DNA from: Bacteroidales bacterium UBA4331
GTDB taxonomy: Bacteria; Bacteroidota; Bacteroidia; Bacteroidales; Paludibacteraceae
Assembly (NCBI GenBank): GCA_002394395.1
Contig: DGTR01000020.1
Span: forward strand, 29,797-93,796
Direction of reading: 5' to 3'
DNA length: 64,000 nucleotides
Shown here: positions 8,263 to 17,400 of the stretch, piece after piece
Position numbering within the stretch: the stretch's first letter is position 1
Layout of the letters: each line of letters starts with the position of its first letter
Notes under the pieces: model-generated
What the model was told of the DNA's origin: nothing
The model's input: only the letters and a program-made list of their open reading frames with translations
The model's database searches: none
Program-made: the position numbers and the translations under genes

Positions 8263-10866
8263 TTAGCGAACGCTTGTCAGTTTTTTGATCTTCTCATTCA
8301 GTTTCTTTTCCTGCAGCAGCTGTTCAATGGTCAGGTGCATTCTGTAATTCCAGAAATGGCGCGGGTTAGCGGGCACATTGATGCGGTCCGCGAACTGGTC
8401 TTTGATACGTACATCGCCGTCAATAGCGAGCCAGTCTTGCAGCGGCAGAATGGTCCACATAGCAGGCGAATACATGTGCTGGTTGATGATGAACTCGGCA
8501 ATCTCCGGCGTCATCTCTTTGGGTGCATCGCCCCACCAACCCATCTGCTCGTTGTAGAACTGCTGGGTTACCGCGCGGTCTTCTTCCCACCATGCACGCA
8601 GCGGGTTCATGTCGTGCGTACCGGTGGTGCAGACAGACTGATACGGAGCGTCGGCTGGGTGCGCGAACTTAACCGTCGGATCCTTCGGCATTCGTTGGAT
8701 CTCGAGGCTGAGAATCTGCAGCTCATGCATCACATCGGGCACGCAAGCGGGCACCATGCCGAGGTCCTCGCCGCAGCAGAGCATCTTCGTTGCGCCGATA
8801 AGCGTCGGCAGTTTGCGCATCGCCGAGTCACGCCAGAACTGCGTATGACGACGATAGAAATACTCATTATAGATACGCATGAGCACCTCTTTCTGGTCGG
8901 AATAGAGTTCATTGAAAGAGTGGCTCTGGTAGATCGAGATACGCGGATGGAGCCATCCCGGACGGCGTTGATCCTCGACCATCAGCACTTCGCAATGGAG
9001 ATAAATCAAGCCGTTGCAGATATTCTTCGCTGCCTCTTTGCTCAGACCTGCTGCTTTGAGTTGCTTCGGATCCTCCATCAGGCGGTCGTACCACTCCTGC
9101 ACTTTGACTTGCGTATCAAACTCCGGACGGAACCAATAGACGTATCCATCGCGGGTCTGAAGGGCATTCTTCTTCGCCCACTCAGTATCATACCCCAAGA
9201 CGTCGCCTAAGAAATTCGAGCGGATATAAGGCTTGGTCATACGGTCCCAGTCGAGGCAAATACCCTGCGCACAGAGGTCATCATAGCTGTACGGCAGCGC
9301 CGGAACGAAATGACCGCAGAGGCCCCACACGTCGGTCTTGCGCATCTGCCATATACGGAAGAAACCGAGGATATGATCTACGCGGTAAGCATCGAAATAG
9401 TCCTGCATCTTACGGAACCGTTTCTGCCACCAAGCGAAGTTATCCTCCGCCATCTTATCCCAGTTATAGGTCGGGAATCCCCAGTTCTGGCCGGAGATAG
9501 AGAAATCATCGGGCGGTGCACCGGCAGACGCATCGAGGTTAAAGAGCTCCGGATAAACGGCTGCATCCACAGAGTCGGGGCTGATGCCGATAGGTATATC
9601 TCCCTTCATAGCCACGCCGATTGAGTGGGCGTAAGCCACTGCGTCCGCCAGCTGCTTGTCGGCATGGAACTGAAGGAAATAGTAGTACTCCTTCGGCTGC
9701 TTGTCGCGCTTATGAAGGAACTCGGCGTACGGCTCCAGCCACTCGCGATTCTTCGCAAAGAAAGCCTTGTACTCCTCGGAGGAGAAGAGGGCATCCTTGT
9801 CCTGTTTAAAGAGCGCCTTGAAAAAAACGGTCTTGGCGTCATAGACGTTCTGGTAATCAGCGATCTTGAGGGCGTTGAACTCCGCCTTCTGCGCTTCGTA
9901 TTTCTTCTTCTGCGCCGGCGTCAGGCGACCCATCTTCTCGATATTGATATATATCGGATGGAGCGCGAAGACGGAAACGGCGTTGTAAGGATAACTGTCG
10001 AGGTTGTTATGACGGAGCGTGGTATCGTTGATCGGCAGGGTCTGGATCATCTTCTGACCCGTAGCCGCAGCCCAGTCTGCCATCTTCTTGAGATCCTGAA
10101 ACTCACCGATACCGAACCCTTCTTCCGTACGGAGAGAGAAGACCGGAACAGCTACGCCGGCACCTTTCCATCGCGGTTGCGTGCGGCGGAAACCACGGTC
10201 GTTCTGGCAGATGACCATACCCTTCTCGATGCCCCAGATCTGGCGGTTCTCACCCCACTCCATATCTACCTGCGCACCGGTCTTGAGGTCATAAACGAGG
10301 TATTTATACTCGATGATCTGCAATTCCGAGACCTTGATGTCGGCTTTCCAAACGGGGAACTCCGCATCGCTCATGATGAGCTTGTTATCGACATTCCAGT
10401 CGCCTAACTCCGGGCAGTTACCGACGATCGCCACTCCCTGCGTCGGCAGGATCTGCGGCAGATCGATAGAGAAACGGACGTTACCCTTTGGAGCCTTCAC
10501 TTTGGCGGGGTTATGGCGCATAAAAAGGGACTTGAGGAAGGCGGTCGTATAGAAACTATCCTCATAGGTGCTCGCCTGCCAAGCGTCGCGAACAACGAGT
10601 CGCTTGTCCGCGGCTTTGAGGGTTAACGTACGGGGTTCGCCTGCCTCATAGATATACCGACCGTCCTGCAGACGAATCGCATATTTGTACTGAATACTGC
10701 CGGCAAAATCACTGATAGGGACATTAGCCTGCCAGAAATCGGTCCCTTGGCAATTCAGCACCAACGGGTCCTTCTCTGTCCATCCCAAAATCGACTCTTG
10801 CGTCTCAATCACGCAAAGACTCTGGCCGTACTCGGCACGATAATGAATCTGAAAATTGATGTTCAT
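8263..10866 (-). CDS. malQ: 4-alpha-glucanotransferase, DPE2-type (CBM20-CBM20-GH77)
   Basis: 867 aa. Disproportionating enzyme that moves glucan units between maltodextrins or glycogen-like polymers in the cytoplasm. Two N-terminal starch-binding CBM20 domains (about 1-110 and 128-225) precede a GH77 catalytic domain from about 233. Catalytic landmarks: AYRVDH with nucleophile D497, the GEDLG acid/base segment near 700, and THDMNPLRAWW. The length and domain order match the plant DPE2-like form common in Bacteroidota rather than the shorter E. coli MalQ. No signal peptide. Strong promoter at 10907-10937, leader about 35 nt. Confidence 0.93.
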   Translation of the reverse strand: MNINFQIHYRAEYGQSLCVIETQESILGWTEKDPLVLNCQGTDFWQANVPISDFAGSIQYKYAIRLQDGRYIYEAGEPRTLTLKAADKRLVVRDAWQASTYEDSFYTTAFLKSLFMRHNPAKVKAPKGNVRFSIDLPQILPTQGVAIVGNCPELGDWNVDNKLIMSDAEFPVWKADIKVSELQIIEYKYLVYDLKTGAQVDMEWGENRQIWGIEKGMVICQNDRGFRRTQPRWKGAGVAVPVFSLRTEEGFGIGEFQDLKKMADWAAATGQKMIQTLPINDTTLRHNNLDSYPYNAVSVFALHPIYINIEKMGRLTPAQKKKYEAQKAEFNALKIADYQNVYDAKTVFFKALFKQDKDALFSSEEYKAFFAKNREWLEPYAEFLHKRDKQPKEYYYFLQFHADKQLADAVAYAHSIGVAMKGDIPIGISPDSVDAAVYPELFNLDASAGAPPDDFSISGQNWGFPTYNWDKMAEDNFAWWQKRFRKMQDYFDAYRVDHILGFFRIWQMRKTDVWGLCGHFVPALPYSYDDLCAQGICLDWDRMTKPYIRSNFLGDVLGYDTEWAKKNALQTRDGYVYWFRPEFDTQVKVQEWYDRLMEDPKQLKAAGLSKEAAKNICNGLIYLHCEVLMVEDQRRPGWLHPRISIYQSHSFNELYSDQKEVLMRIYNEYFYRRHTQFWRDSAMRKLPTLIGATKMLCCGEDLGMVPACVPDVMHELQILSLEIQRMPKDPTVKFAHPADAPYQSVCTTGTHDMNPLRAWWEEDRAVTQQFYNEQMGWWGDAPKEMTPEIAEFIINQHMYSPAMWTILPLQDWLAIDGDVRIKDQFADRINVPANPRHFWNYRMHLTIEQLLQEKKLNEKIKKLTSVR

Positions 10867-10906
10867 GATATTGTGTTTTATTTAAGTTTTCTTCGGATTT
10901 CGGCTA

Positions 10907-10937
10907 CAAAATTACTACAATTTTTCGAAATATACAA
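10907..10937 (-). promoter_or_regulatory. Promoter of the 4-alpha-glucanotransferase gene
   Basis: TAATTTTG at 10907-10914, TTG at 10935-10937, 20-nt spacer. The flanking bases (AGTAATTTTGTAGCCGAA) are nearly the same as at porQ and frdC. Confidence 0.75.
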
Positions 10938-10955
10938 GATTTTGCTAAAAAAAAA

Positions 10956-11888
10956 TTATTTATGCTTGTATAAAATAATATCTTTTTTAAAAAAGAACCA
11001 TCCGAGGCAGGGAAGGAGGGTGTTTATAACCCACAGCAGGACGCCGGCAAAGGCGGCGTTAATCGATCCGAAAACCACGATCGCCCATGCGCCGCGAACG
11101 CCCACTTCCGCAATCGGCACATTCGGCGTGATGGTCACCAGCAGATAATAAATCAGAAATCCGTAACCCATAACCCGTAACCCATAACCCGTAACTGCCC
11201 CCAACGCCCAAAGCACCAAGGCTAACTGCACACACCAACATAGCAAACGCACAAAACTCTGACCTAAACTGCGGAAGAGCAGCTTCTGGTTCACTTCAGC
11301 GTATTTCTTCAGGGCTCTGGGCGCCAACGCAAAAGCAATCACCAAGAGTAAAATAACGGCTGCGAGGGCGTAGAGATAACTGTCGCCTAACTGCGTTCGG
11401 ATCGCCGGAGAGAACGCCAGCGCCACCACGCCGGCGATGACGATCGCTGCCGTCATCGTAGCACTACCGACGGCCCCCATACTCAACACCCGCGGCCAGA
11501 CAGGATCACTCATCAACACCCCTCTCGCCGGGTATTCGCCGAGCCGCCAGGGAGTGATGAGTCCGGCGAGTTTGGAATAATAAACCTGCCGCTGCGCCTC
11601 TCTAAACGATAATCGTTCATCCGTTAACTCGTTCACTTCACCATTTGCACCATTAAGCGTGGCGTCACCATTCCATAAAGTCATCCACCGCCATGCCTCG
11701 ATCGCCATGTTCACCGGCATCAGTGCAACACACAGGCCGAGCGCCAGATAGTGCTGCCACGCCATGCCACGAAGACTCTCCCACAAGGCAGGATAGGCCT
11801 CGAAAGTGACCAGTTTATAGCCCAGAAATGCGCACGCTGCGAGCGCCACGGCCCACTCGATTATATGATAAAGCGTCTTTTTGTCCAT
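10956..11888 (-). CDS. Integral membrane protein of the AglD / LPG-synthase TM-region family
   Basis: 310 aa with about eight hydrophobic segments. The family signature in the central part, Y-x-K-x-x-G-x-x-T-P-x-R-x-G-E-x-x-R (residues about 104-122), is present, as is the C-terminal P-x-A-x-x-G-V-R-G motif. Members are polytopic inner-membrane proteins linked to lipid or lipid-sugar modification or flipping; the function here is unknown. The predicted loop G-Y-G-L-R-V-M-G-Y-G is encoded by a 7-bp tandem repeat, and residues about 74-98 (low-complexity N/G/E/L) also look like an inserted repeat. Its promoter overlaps that of the divergent helix-hairpin-helix protein gene. Confidence 0.75.
   Translation of the reverse strand: MDKKTLYHIIEWAVALAACAFLGYKLVTFEAYPALWESLRGMAWQHYLALGLCVALMPVNMAIEAWRWMTLWNGDATLNGANGEVNELTDERLSFREAQRQVYYSKLAGLITPWRLGEYPARGVLMSDPVWPRVLSMGAVGSATMTAAIVIAGVVALAFSPAIRTQLGDSYLYALAAVILLLVIAFALAPRALKKYAEVNQKLLFRSLGQSFVRLLCWCVQLALVLWALGAVTGYGLRVMGYGFLIYYLLVTITPNVPIAEVGVRGAWAIVVFGSINAAFAGVLLWVINTLLPCLGWFFFKKDIILYKHK
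11164..11191. repeat. TAACCC(A/G) x4 heptamer repeat inside the AglD-like gene
   Basis: Four 7-bp units alternating A and G at the last base, in frame, encoding the V-T-G-Y-G-L-R-V-M-G-Y-G stretch next to the conserved C-terminal motif. Confidence 0.8.
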
Positions 11889-11898
11889 AAAAACGCTG

Positions 11899-11929
11899 CA
11901 AAGTTACGAAAAATTTTGCATTAATGCAA
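11899..11929 (-). promoter_or_regulatory. Promoter of the AglD-like gene
   Basis: TAACTTTG at 11899-11906 and TTG at 11927-11929, 20-nt spacer. The -33 is the right arm of an 18-bp palindrome; the leader is very short (TSS about 11895, start 11888). Confidence 0.72.
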
Positions 11930-11931
11930 AA
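11914..11931. promoter_or_regulatory. 18-bp perfect palindrome carrying both divergent -33 elements
   Basis: TTTTGCATTAATGCAAAA reads the same on both strands. Each arm supplies the TTG -33 of one of two divergent promoters whose footprints interleave. Confidence 0.75.
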
Positions 11932-11946
11932 TATTTTGTACTTTTG
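11916..11946 (+). promoter_or_regulatory. Promoter of the helix-hairpin-helix outer-membrane protein gene
   Basis: TTG at 11916-11918 and TACTTTTG at 11939-11946, 20-nt spacer. The predicted transcription start falls almost on the GTG start at 11951. This argues against the upstream ATG at 11924, which lies inside the promoter. Confidence 0.72.
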
Positions 11947-11950
11947 TGCC

Positions 11951-13969
11951 GTGAAACGACAAATACGAGTCATAATAATCATTTTATTCCTCCTCCCTTC
12001 CTTTCAGGGAAGGGCCGAGGATGCCCCTTTCAACCTTCATCCTTCAACGTTCACCTTAGACGAAGTCATACTGGACATCTACAATGCCGTGACGGAGTTC
12101 AGCGAAGTGGATTACGAGCAGCTGCAGACGGATCTGTACGCGCTGCATGACGCGCCGATAGACCTGAATAACACTTCGGACGAAGAGCTCTCGCAACTAT
12201 ATTTTCTCTCGCCGCAGCAGATAGATGATATCCTCGCCTACGCCGGCAGACACCCGTTCGAATCGCTGTATGAGTTACGGCTCATCCCGTCGCTGACGGA
12301 GTACGAGATCCGCGACCTATTGCCGTTCGTCCAAATCAGAAATCATAAATCAGAAATCATAAATCAAAAATTGTATCCCCGCGAGGTCTTTGCGCACGCG
12401 ACACATGAGGTTATCACGCGCGTGGACGCGCGTAATATAGAAGGAGTGGAAGGTACGGACCCGATGTACGCGCAGGGACGTTACCGGTTTGATTACCAAA
12501 GGAAGGTCACGTTCGGTGCGCAGTTGAGACGGCCGGTGGGAGGTATAGCGAAGGATCTGCAATACGGCGCGTACCTGCAACTACGCGACATAACGCCCCA
12601 TCTGCACACGGTGGTAGGGGGTAATTTTCAGGCCTCTTTCGGGCAGGGTTTGGTGCTCGCGCCGGTCTTTCATTCCGGCAAGAGTTCGTATGTCTCTTCG
12701 GTCGGCATGCAGCAGCAGGGCCTGCGGTATTACTCGTCGGTCGATGGCGAAGGACTGCACGGCGTAGGAGCTACCATCCGCCATGCTTTCTCATCGCAGA
12801 CGAGGCTGGACGCCACTGCACTCTACTCCATGCGCCGCGCGAATGACTCCACCTGGCACCACCTGATTGGCGCCAACCTCACGCTGCGACATAAACGGCT
12901 GGAAGTCCAGCTGACAGCGATAGAGAACCTCTGGTCGGACAGTATTCACCCCTACCGCAACGCCAAGTACAACCGCCATTATTTCCGCGGCCGCAACCAG
13001 GCAGTCATAGGCGCTTCGTTCCGGTACAACCACGGCTGGTTTGATGCCTTCGGAGAGGTGGCTACAGCGCAAAATTATAAACGCTTCGAAGAAGCACTAA
13101 ACGGCGAAGCCATAAACCCTATAAACGGCGAAGCCGTAAACTCGCCCCACTGGGGCCTCGGTGCTCTCATAGGCAGCCGGTTCTATCCTACGCAGGGCGT
13201 CTCGCTTGTGGCGCTGTACCGCTATTACTCGCCGTATTTCGATAACGACTTGGGTTACGCTTTCTCCGAGACCTCGCGCATCAACGACGAGAACGGCGGG
13301 TACTTGGGTTTTGAGATCACCCGCTGGCGCAACTGGCGGATTTCTGGTTACGGGGATGTGTTCTATTTCAGCGGCTACAAGTACGGTCTGGGGGATGCAG
13401 TTAAGACACTGGGATACGATGCCATGGCAGAATTGCAGTATCATCATTCCACCATTTCATCATTCAGCGAAGCGGCTCATTCCGTCATTCCCCAATGGCG
13501 GCTTTCTCTCCGCCTGAGGGCGCGGCAGAAAGGCGATGCCACCTACTCCACCCGTGCGCAGTTCGATTGGGCTCAGGGCAGCTGGTCGCTGCGTACCACC
13601 GCGGAAGCCAACCTGGTTAATCAATCACCAATAACCTACGGTTTCACCATATTCCAAGACATCTCTTACTCCCTTCCTTTAAGGGAAGGGCGGGGGTTAG
13701 GCTTTCGCCTCCGGCTCCAGGGCTTCGACGCCCGCGAGTGGGCGAACCGCATCTATACCTACGAGCACGATGTGCTGTTCGCTTTTTCTATCCCTGCGAC
13801 TTATGGTTTGGGCGGCAGGGCATACCTATGCCTGCGGTGGCAGATTATCCCGCAACTGACGCTCTATTTCCGCGCCTCCGAGACTGTCTATGCAAAGCAG
13901 TGGGCGACCGCTCACGATCGCCCACAAACCCGCACAGACCTTCATCTGCTCCTTCGTGCCAAGTTATAG
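11951..13969 (+). CDS. Outer-membrane protein with N-terminal helix-hairpin-helix region
   Basis: About 672 aa from a GTG start (signal peptide VKRQIRVIIIILFLL). Residues about 30-110 are helix-hairpin-helix-like (N-T-S-D-E-E-L-S-Q-L and F-x-S-L-Y-E-L-R-L-I-P). The rest is beta-rich barrel-like sequence ending L-H-L-L-L-R-A-K-L, as in outer-membrane barrels. This arrangement is known in Bacteroidota, but its role is not established. The gene carries at least four repeat insertions: two CCCTTCC palindromes, a five-unit 7-bp repeat and a duplicated 14-bp segment (13101-13140 region). I chose GTG 11951 because the promoter covers the earlier ATG at 11924. Confidence 0.75.
   Translation: MKRQIRVIIIILFLLPSFQGRAEDAPFNLHPSTFTLDEVILDIYNAVTEFSEVDYEQLQTDLYALHDAPIDLNNTSDEELSQLYFLSPQQIDDILAYAGRHPFESLYELRLIPSLTEYEIRDLLPFVQIRNHKSEIINQKLYPREVFAHATHEVITRVDARNIEGVEGTDPMYAQGRYRFDYQRKVTFGAQLRRPVGGIAKDLQYGAYLQLRDITPHLHTVVGGNFQASFGQGLVLAPVFHSGKSSYVSSVGMQQQGLRYYSSVDGEGLHGVGATIRHAFSSQTRLDATALYSMRRANDSTWHHLIGANLTLRHKRLEVQLTAIENLWSDSIHPYRNAKYNRHYFRGRNQAVIGASFRYNHGWFDAFGEVATAQNYKRFEEALNGEAINPINGEAVNSPHWGLGALIGSRFYPTQGVSLVALYRYYSPYFDNDLGYAFSETSRINDENGGYLGFEITRWRNWRISGYGDVFYFSGYKYGLGDAVKTLGYDAMAELQYHHSTISSFSEAAHSVIPQWRLSLRLRARQKGDATYSTRAQFDWAQGSWSLRTTAEANLVNQSPITYGFTIFQDISYSLPLREGRGLGFRLRLQGFDAREWANRIYTYEHDVLFAFSIPATYGLGGRAYLCLRWQIIPQLTLYFRASETVYAKQWATAHDRPQTRTDLHLLLRAKL
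11995..12014. repeat. CCCTTCC...GGAAGGG palindromic element (first copy)
   Basis: Arms 11995-12001 and 12008-12014 around a 6-nt loop. It lies in frame at the end of the signal peptide region (L-P-S-F-Q-G-R-A). Related copies lie at 13671-13690 and inside uvrB. Confidence 0.75.
12333..12367. repeat. AAATCA(G/T/A) x5 heptamer repeat inside the HhH outer-membrane gene
   Basis: Five 7-bp units in a row, encoding N-H-K-S-E-I-I-N-Q-K between the helix-hairpin-helix part and the barrel. Confidence 0.85.
13671..13690. repeat. CCCTTCC...GGAAGGG palindromic element (second copy)
   Basis: Arms 13671-13677 and 13684-13690; in frame, encodes L-P-L-R-E-G-R-G in a predicted barrel loop. Confidence 0.75.
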
Positions 13970-13977
13970 GTCTATCA

Positions 13978-14370
13978 TCATTCTATCGTTTTTTCCGCGC
14001 GATATTTTCGGAAACATGCATACGCAAACGCCAGCAGCATCAGCGGGAAAAAGACATCACCTACAGGCATAGGCTCACCGGGAAGTTTTGTATCCTCGCC
14101 GTCATCTCCCCATCCTTCATCCTCACCTATGCGACGTATATGCCCCGGGCGATAGGATGCAGGCGCATTTGCCGATGGGACACTACCGGATACCATAGTG
14201 ACGCCGGTAGCCGCAGCCATCGGAAGGGTAGATCCGGAATAAGCCATAACGGACGTAGAGCGCATCTGCACAACAGGTTGTTTTCCCCATTCCTTATCAA
14301 AGATTTGAGCATTGGCGCTCAGGACACTCACCAAACTCATTATGATCAATAAATATCTCAATGCTTTCAT
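13978..14370 (-). CDS. Small exported protein with C-terminal membrane anchor, function unknown
   Basis: 130 aa from ATG 14370 (an ATG at 14391 would add seven residues). Signal peptide ends near L-S-A-N-A-Q. The middle is low in hydrophobicity and rich in S/G/P. The C-terminus has P-G-E-P-M-P-V-G-D, then a hydrophobic helix (F-F-P-L-M-L-L-A-F-A-Y-A), then a basic tail (R-K-Y-R). Proline/glycine motif, helix and basic end together resemble cell-surface sorting signals, but no sortase-like gene is in view. It lies 43 nt downstream of the 1420-aa surface protein gene on the same strand and is probably its last operon partner. The family is not recognised with certainty. Confidence 0.6.
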   Translation of the reverse strand: MKALRYLLIIMSLVSVLSANAQIFDKEWGKQPVVQMRSTSVMAYSGSTLPMAAATGVTMVSGSVPSANAPASYRPGHIRRIGEDEGWGDDGEDTKLPGEPMPVGDVFFPLMLLAFAYACFRKYRAEKTIE

Positions 14371-14412
14371 ATTCTCAATTTCTTTAAACATTAAACACTA
14401 AACATTAAACAT

Positions 14413-17400
14413 TTATTTCACTTTCTTGCCTGTTGCGTCATAAATTATGCCGTTATGCCAAATATAGACATTTTCATGATAGATGAATTTAACCGGTCCA
14501 TTGCCCTTGTTTCCTTCGCCAATGACATCTATTGCTGTCGGTGTCTGGCGGGTACCCACAACCGCATTGATTGCGAACCGTCCGTTTATCGTTCCGGCAG
14601 AGGTGATAAATGTATAATTTTCCTCTATCAGGTTCGTGATCTGATCATTATTCGCATAGTCGATCAGATAAACACCTTCCAGATTCTCCACCACGCTGGC
14701 GTTATCGAGCGAGAAGGTATATTCTCCTTCCACCGGTATGCGTACTTGGACAGGGATCCACTCTTGTGCCAGAACCGGAGAGATAGCCAGATAAGCCATA
14801 TTCTGCTCGCCGTAATACATGTACGTACGCAAGGTGTTGCTATTGCTCAGCAGTTTGGCCAGATCGGCGTTTGTCTCATATTCTGCGGTGTAGTTTTCGC
14901 CTACCAGAATACCCATCATATCTTCGGCTCCATCTCCTGCGAGCGTGATGTACGCACGCTGGATAGGCATCGTCTCGTCTGCAACCTCTTTGCGATAACT
15001 CGGAGCTGATGCCTGTCGGTTCACCTCGCCGAATGTCACCGTTCCGTTCTTAGGCGCTTGGATCAGGAATCCGCTTGCCGGCTTCAGTTTGGTGGAAACA
15101 ATCGGCACTTGGTCGTATTCCTGGAAATCGATATCCGGGATATTGGCATACTCGATTGCTCCTTCATCCGTATAACTCAGTGCGCCTTTATACAGCGACA
15201 TGTACGGGTTGGCGATGAAATTCCATCCTTTGGCATAAGAGGGGGTAGATGCGTCACCATAAGCCAAGACGGTTACTTGGTCTTTGTGCGTGCTTTCCAA
15301 TACACCTTTTTCCCCTCCTGTGGTCCACGCTGCTGAAGGGATTGTCAGCGGCATACGGATGATGGAGAAGGCTTTTCCGGCAGGACGTTTCGCCGTCATG
15401 GCATAAGCTTTGCTGGGTTCTAACTTGACAGGAATAGGATTGCATCCGTCATCTCCGTATAGTTTCCAGTTCGCACTCTCGCCTACACCTACTTGCACAT
15501 TGGCTGCGCGGCTTGCGCCGTCGTAGTAACGCAGGCGAACCGAACCGGTTGTGGTTCCGATGAGGGCTTTTGACTTGGTATTCTTGTACCATATCTTGGA
15601 TCCGTCATTGACACTCAGATCTACCTCCCATGGTACGGCTATCGGATAGTATTGGTCGAAATCAATGTACCAGTCGGCATAAGCGTTAGTCGCTTGCAAG
15701 TTGCCGTTCGTCGGCGTGATATACAGCCGTGCTACATCGTATTTCTTGTCTCCGTTCAACCGGTTCCAACCGTTGCGCATCACTAAGGTAGTGGCTTTCA
15801 GTGTTCCGGTGGTCACATTGACTGTCGCGCCCGGATAGATATTCAGTTCCTTAATAGTGACATCCGAATTATCGTAAGCACTAGCGTCCACAGTCACAGT
15901 CACGTTCGGGAGGACGTGTACCTCCGTATTCCAAGCACTCTTGAGAGAGTAGTTTGTTTTATTGATAGTAATGTCGCTTGCTACGATAGTAGGTACTATA
16001 ATGTTGCTTACCGCAATCATCACGTCGCTGCTGTTGTACCATTCGAGTGTCAGCATCTGGCCTTCGTTCGCTGCGAAATCAATCACATCGCCGAAGGCTA
16101 CGGTGTAGTCATACTTGGTAGCACCGGTTCCATTGCTTGTCTTGGTCTCTGCCAGAGTAATCAAACTGCTCTCAGCGCCGTTCAGTAAGGCTTTCACCTT
16201 TTCGGCTGCAACACCTGTTCCGCCGGCATTGGCTTTATCCACTTCCACTATCGCATTATGGTGTCCCCAGGCGACAATCTCCGCTTCCGTAAATACCACA
16301 CTGCTCGCAGGAATAAGCCGCAACTCTTCTACACCGCTGGCAAATAGTCCCCAATCCGGATTGCCGGCATTATCACGCAAGCTTAAAGAACTGGTATTAT
16401 TGGCGCAATAGATGGTGTATTTGGCATCCTGCGGGTTGGTGATGGAGGTGTTTGTCTGCTTCAACTGCCACCACCATCCGGCACTCAAATCGCTCGTTGC
16501 TTTCGCGTTATTGCTCTTACCTAATGTTCTGGTACCTGTCGCACTACCGAACAACGGAGCCGGACCGGCAGGGTCATTTCCATCTTCAATACTCATCGTC
16601 AGACGGATATATTGACCGTTGCCGCCGGAAATATTGGATGCGGTTGGAGCCGCCAAACCATATTTGTTGCTTGCGTCGGTATATGCAACACTCGGGTTGT
16701 TGATATCATTTACTGCTATCTCGGATGGTTTAGGATTCGTGGTAGAAGCCATATCCGATGGCAGAGCCCACCATTTACCATCTTTCTTTGCCGCAATCAC
16801 GAAGTCTGCCGGCAAGTGACGGCCGATGATATCTTGTGTCAGATTAACCGTCTTGGGTTTCGCACCGCCAACACTCACCGTAATACCGGTTAACTCATCC
16901 AATCCGTCGTCCGTATCACCTACTGCCGGCGTATAGAAAATATATGCCACGGCATTAATCGCACCGGAAGCATCGGTAGCTAAAGCCGCTCCCGTACGGC
17001 TCTTTATCTCGAATTTCGCAGGCAGGTCAGGGAATGTCAGTGTCTGGCCGGGAGTCAGACCGCTACCGACAATCAGGATCGAGTCTTGCGAACGAACCTT
17101 CTTGCCTGCCGCCGACGTAATGAACATAGGTGCGTCTGCTGTCACTAATTTAGGTGTCAGCGTCAGCTCCGCACAAGAGAACACATAGTCGGTATAACTT
17201 GCATCCCTCCAAAGAGCATAGAAAGTAATATTGCCCGTTACGGTGTGGTCATACGGCAAAGTGCGTTTCGTGCCTCCTGCCGAACCTTCAGCCCAACCGT
17301 CAAACACCTTCCCGCTCGGAGCAGTGAACCCGCATGCCGGCAAGGCATAACTGCTGCCGTAGTCTTTTTCCACACCGTCCATGCTTCCGCTTCCACCGTT

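Noticed and set aside
11924..11950. ATG at 11924 as start of the HhH outer-membrane gene
   Set aside because: It lies within the promoter spacer, upstream of the predicted transcription start, and would put polar residues and a cysteine before the signal peptide.
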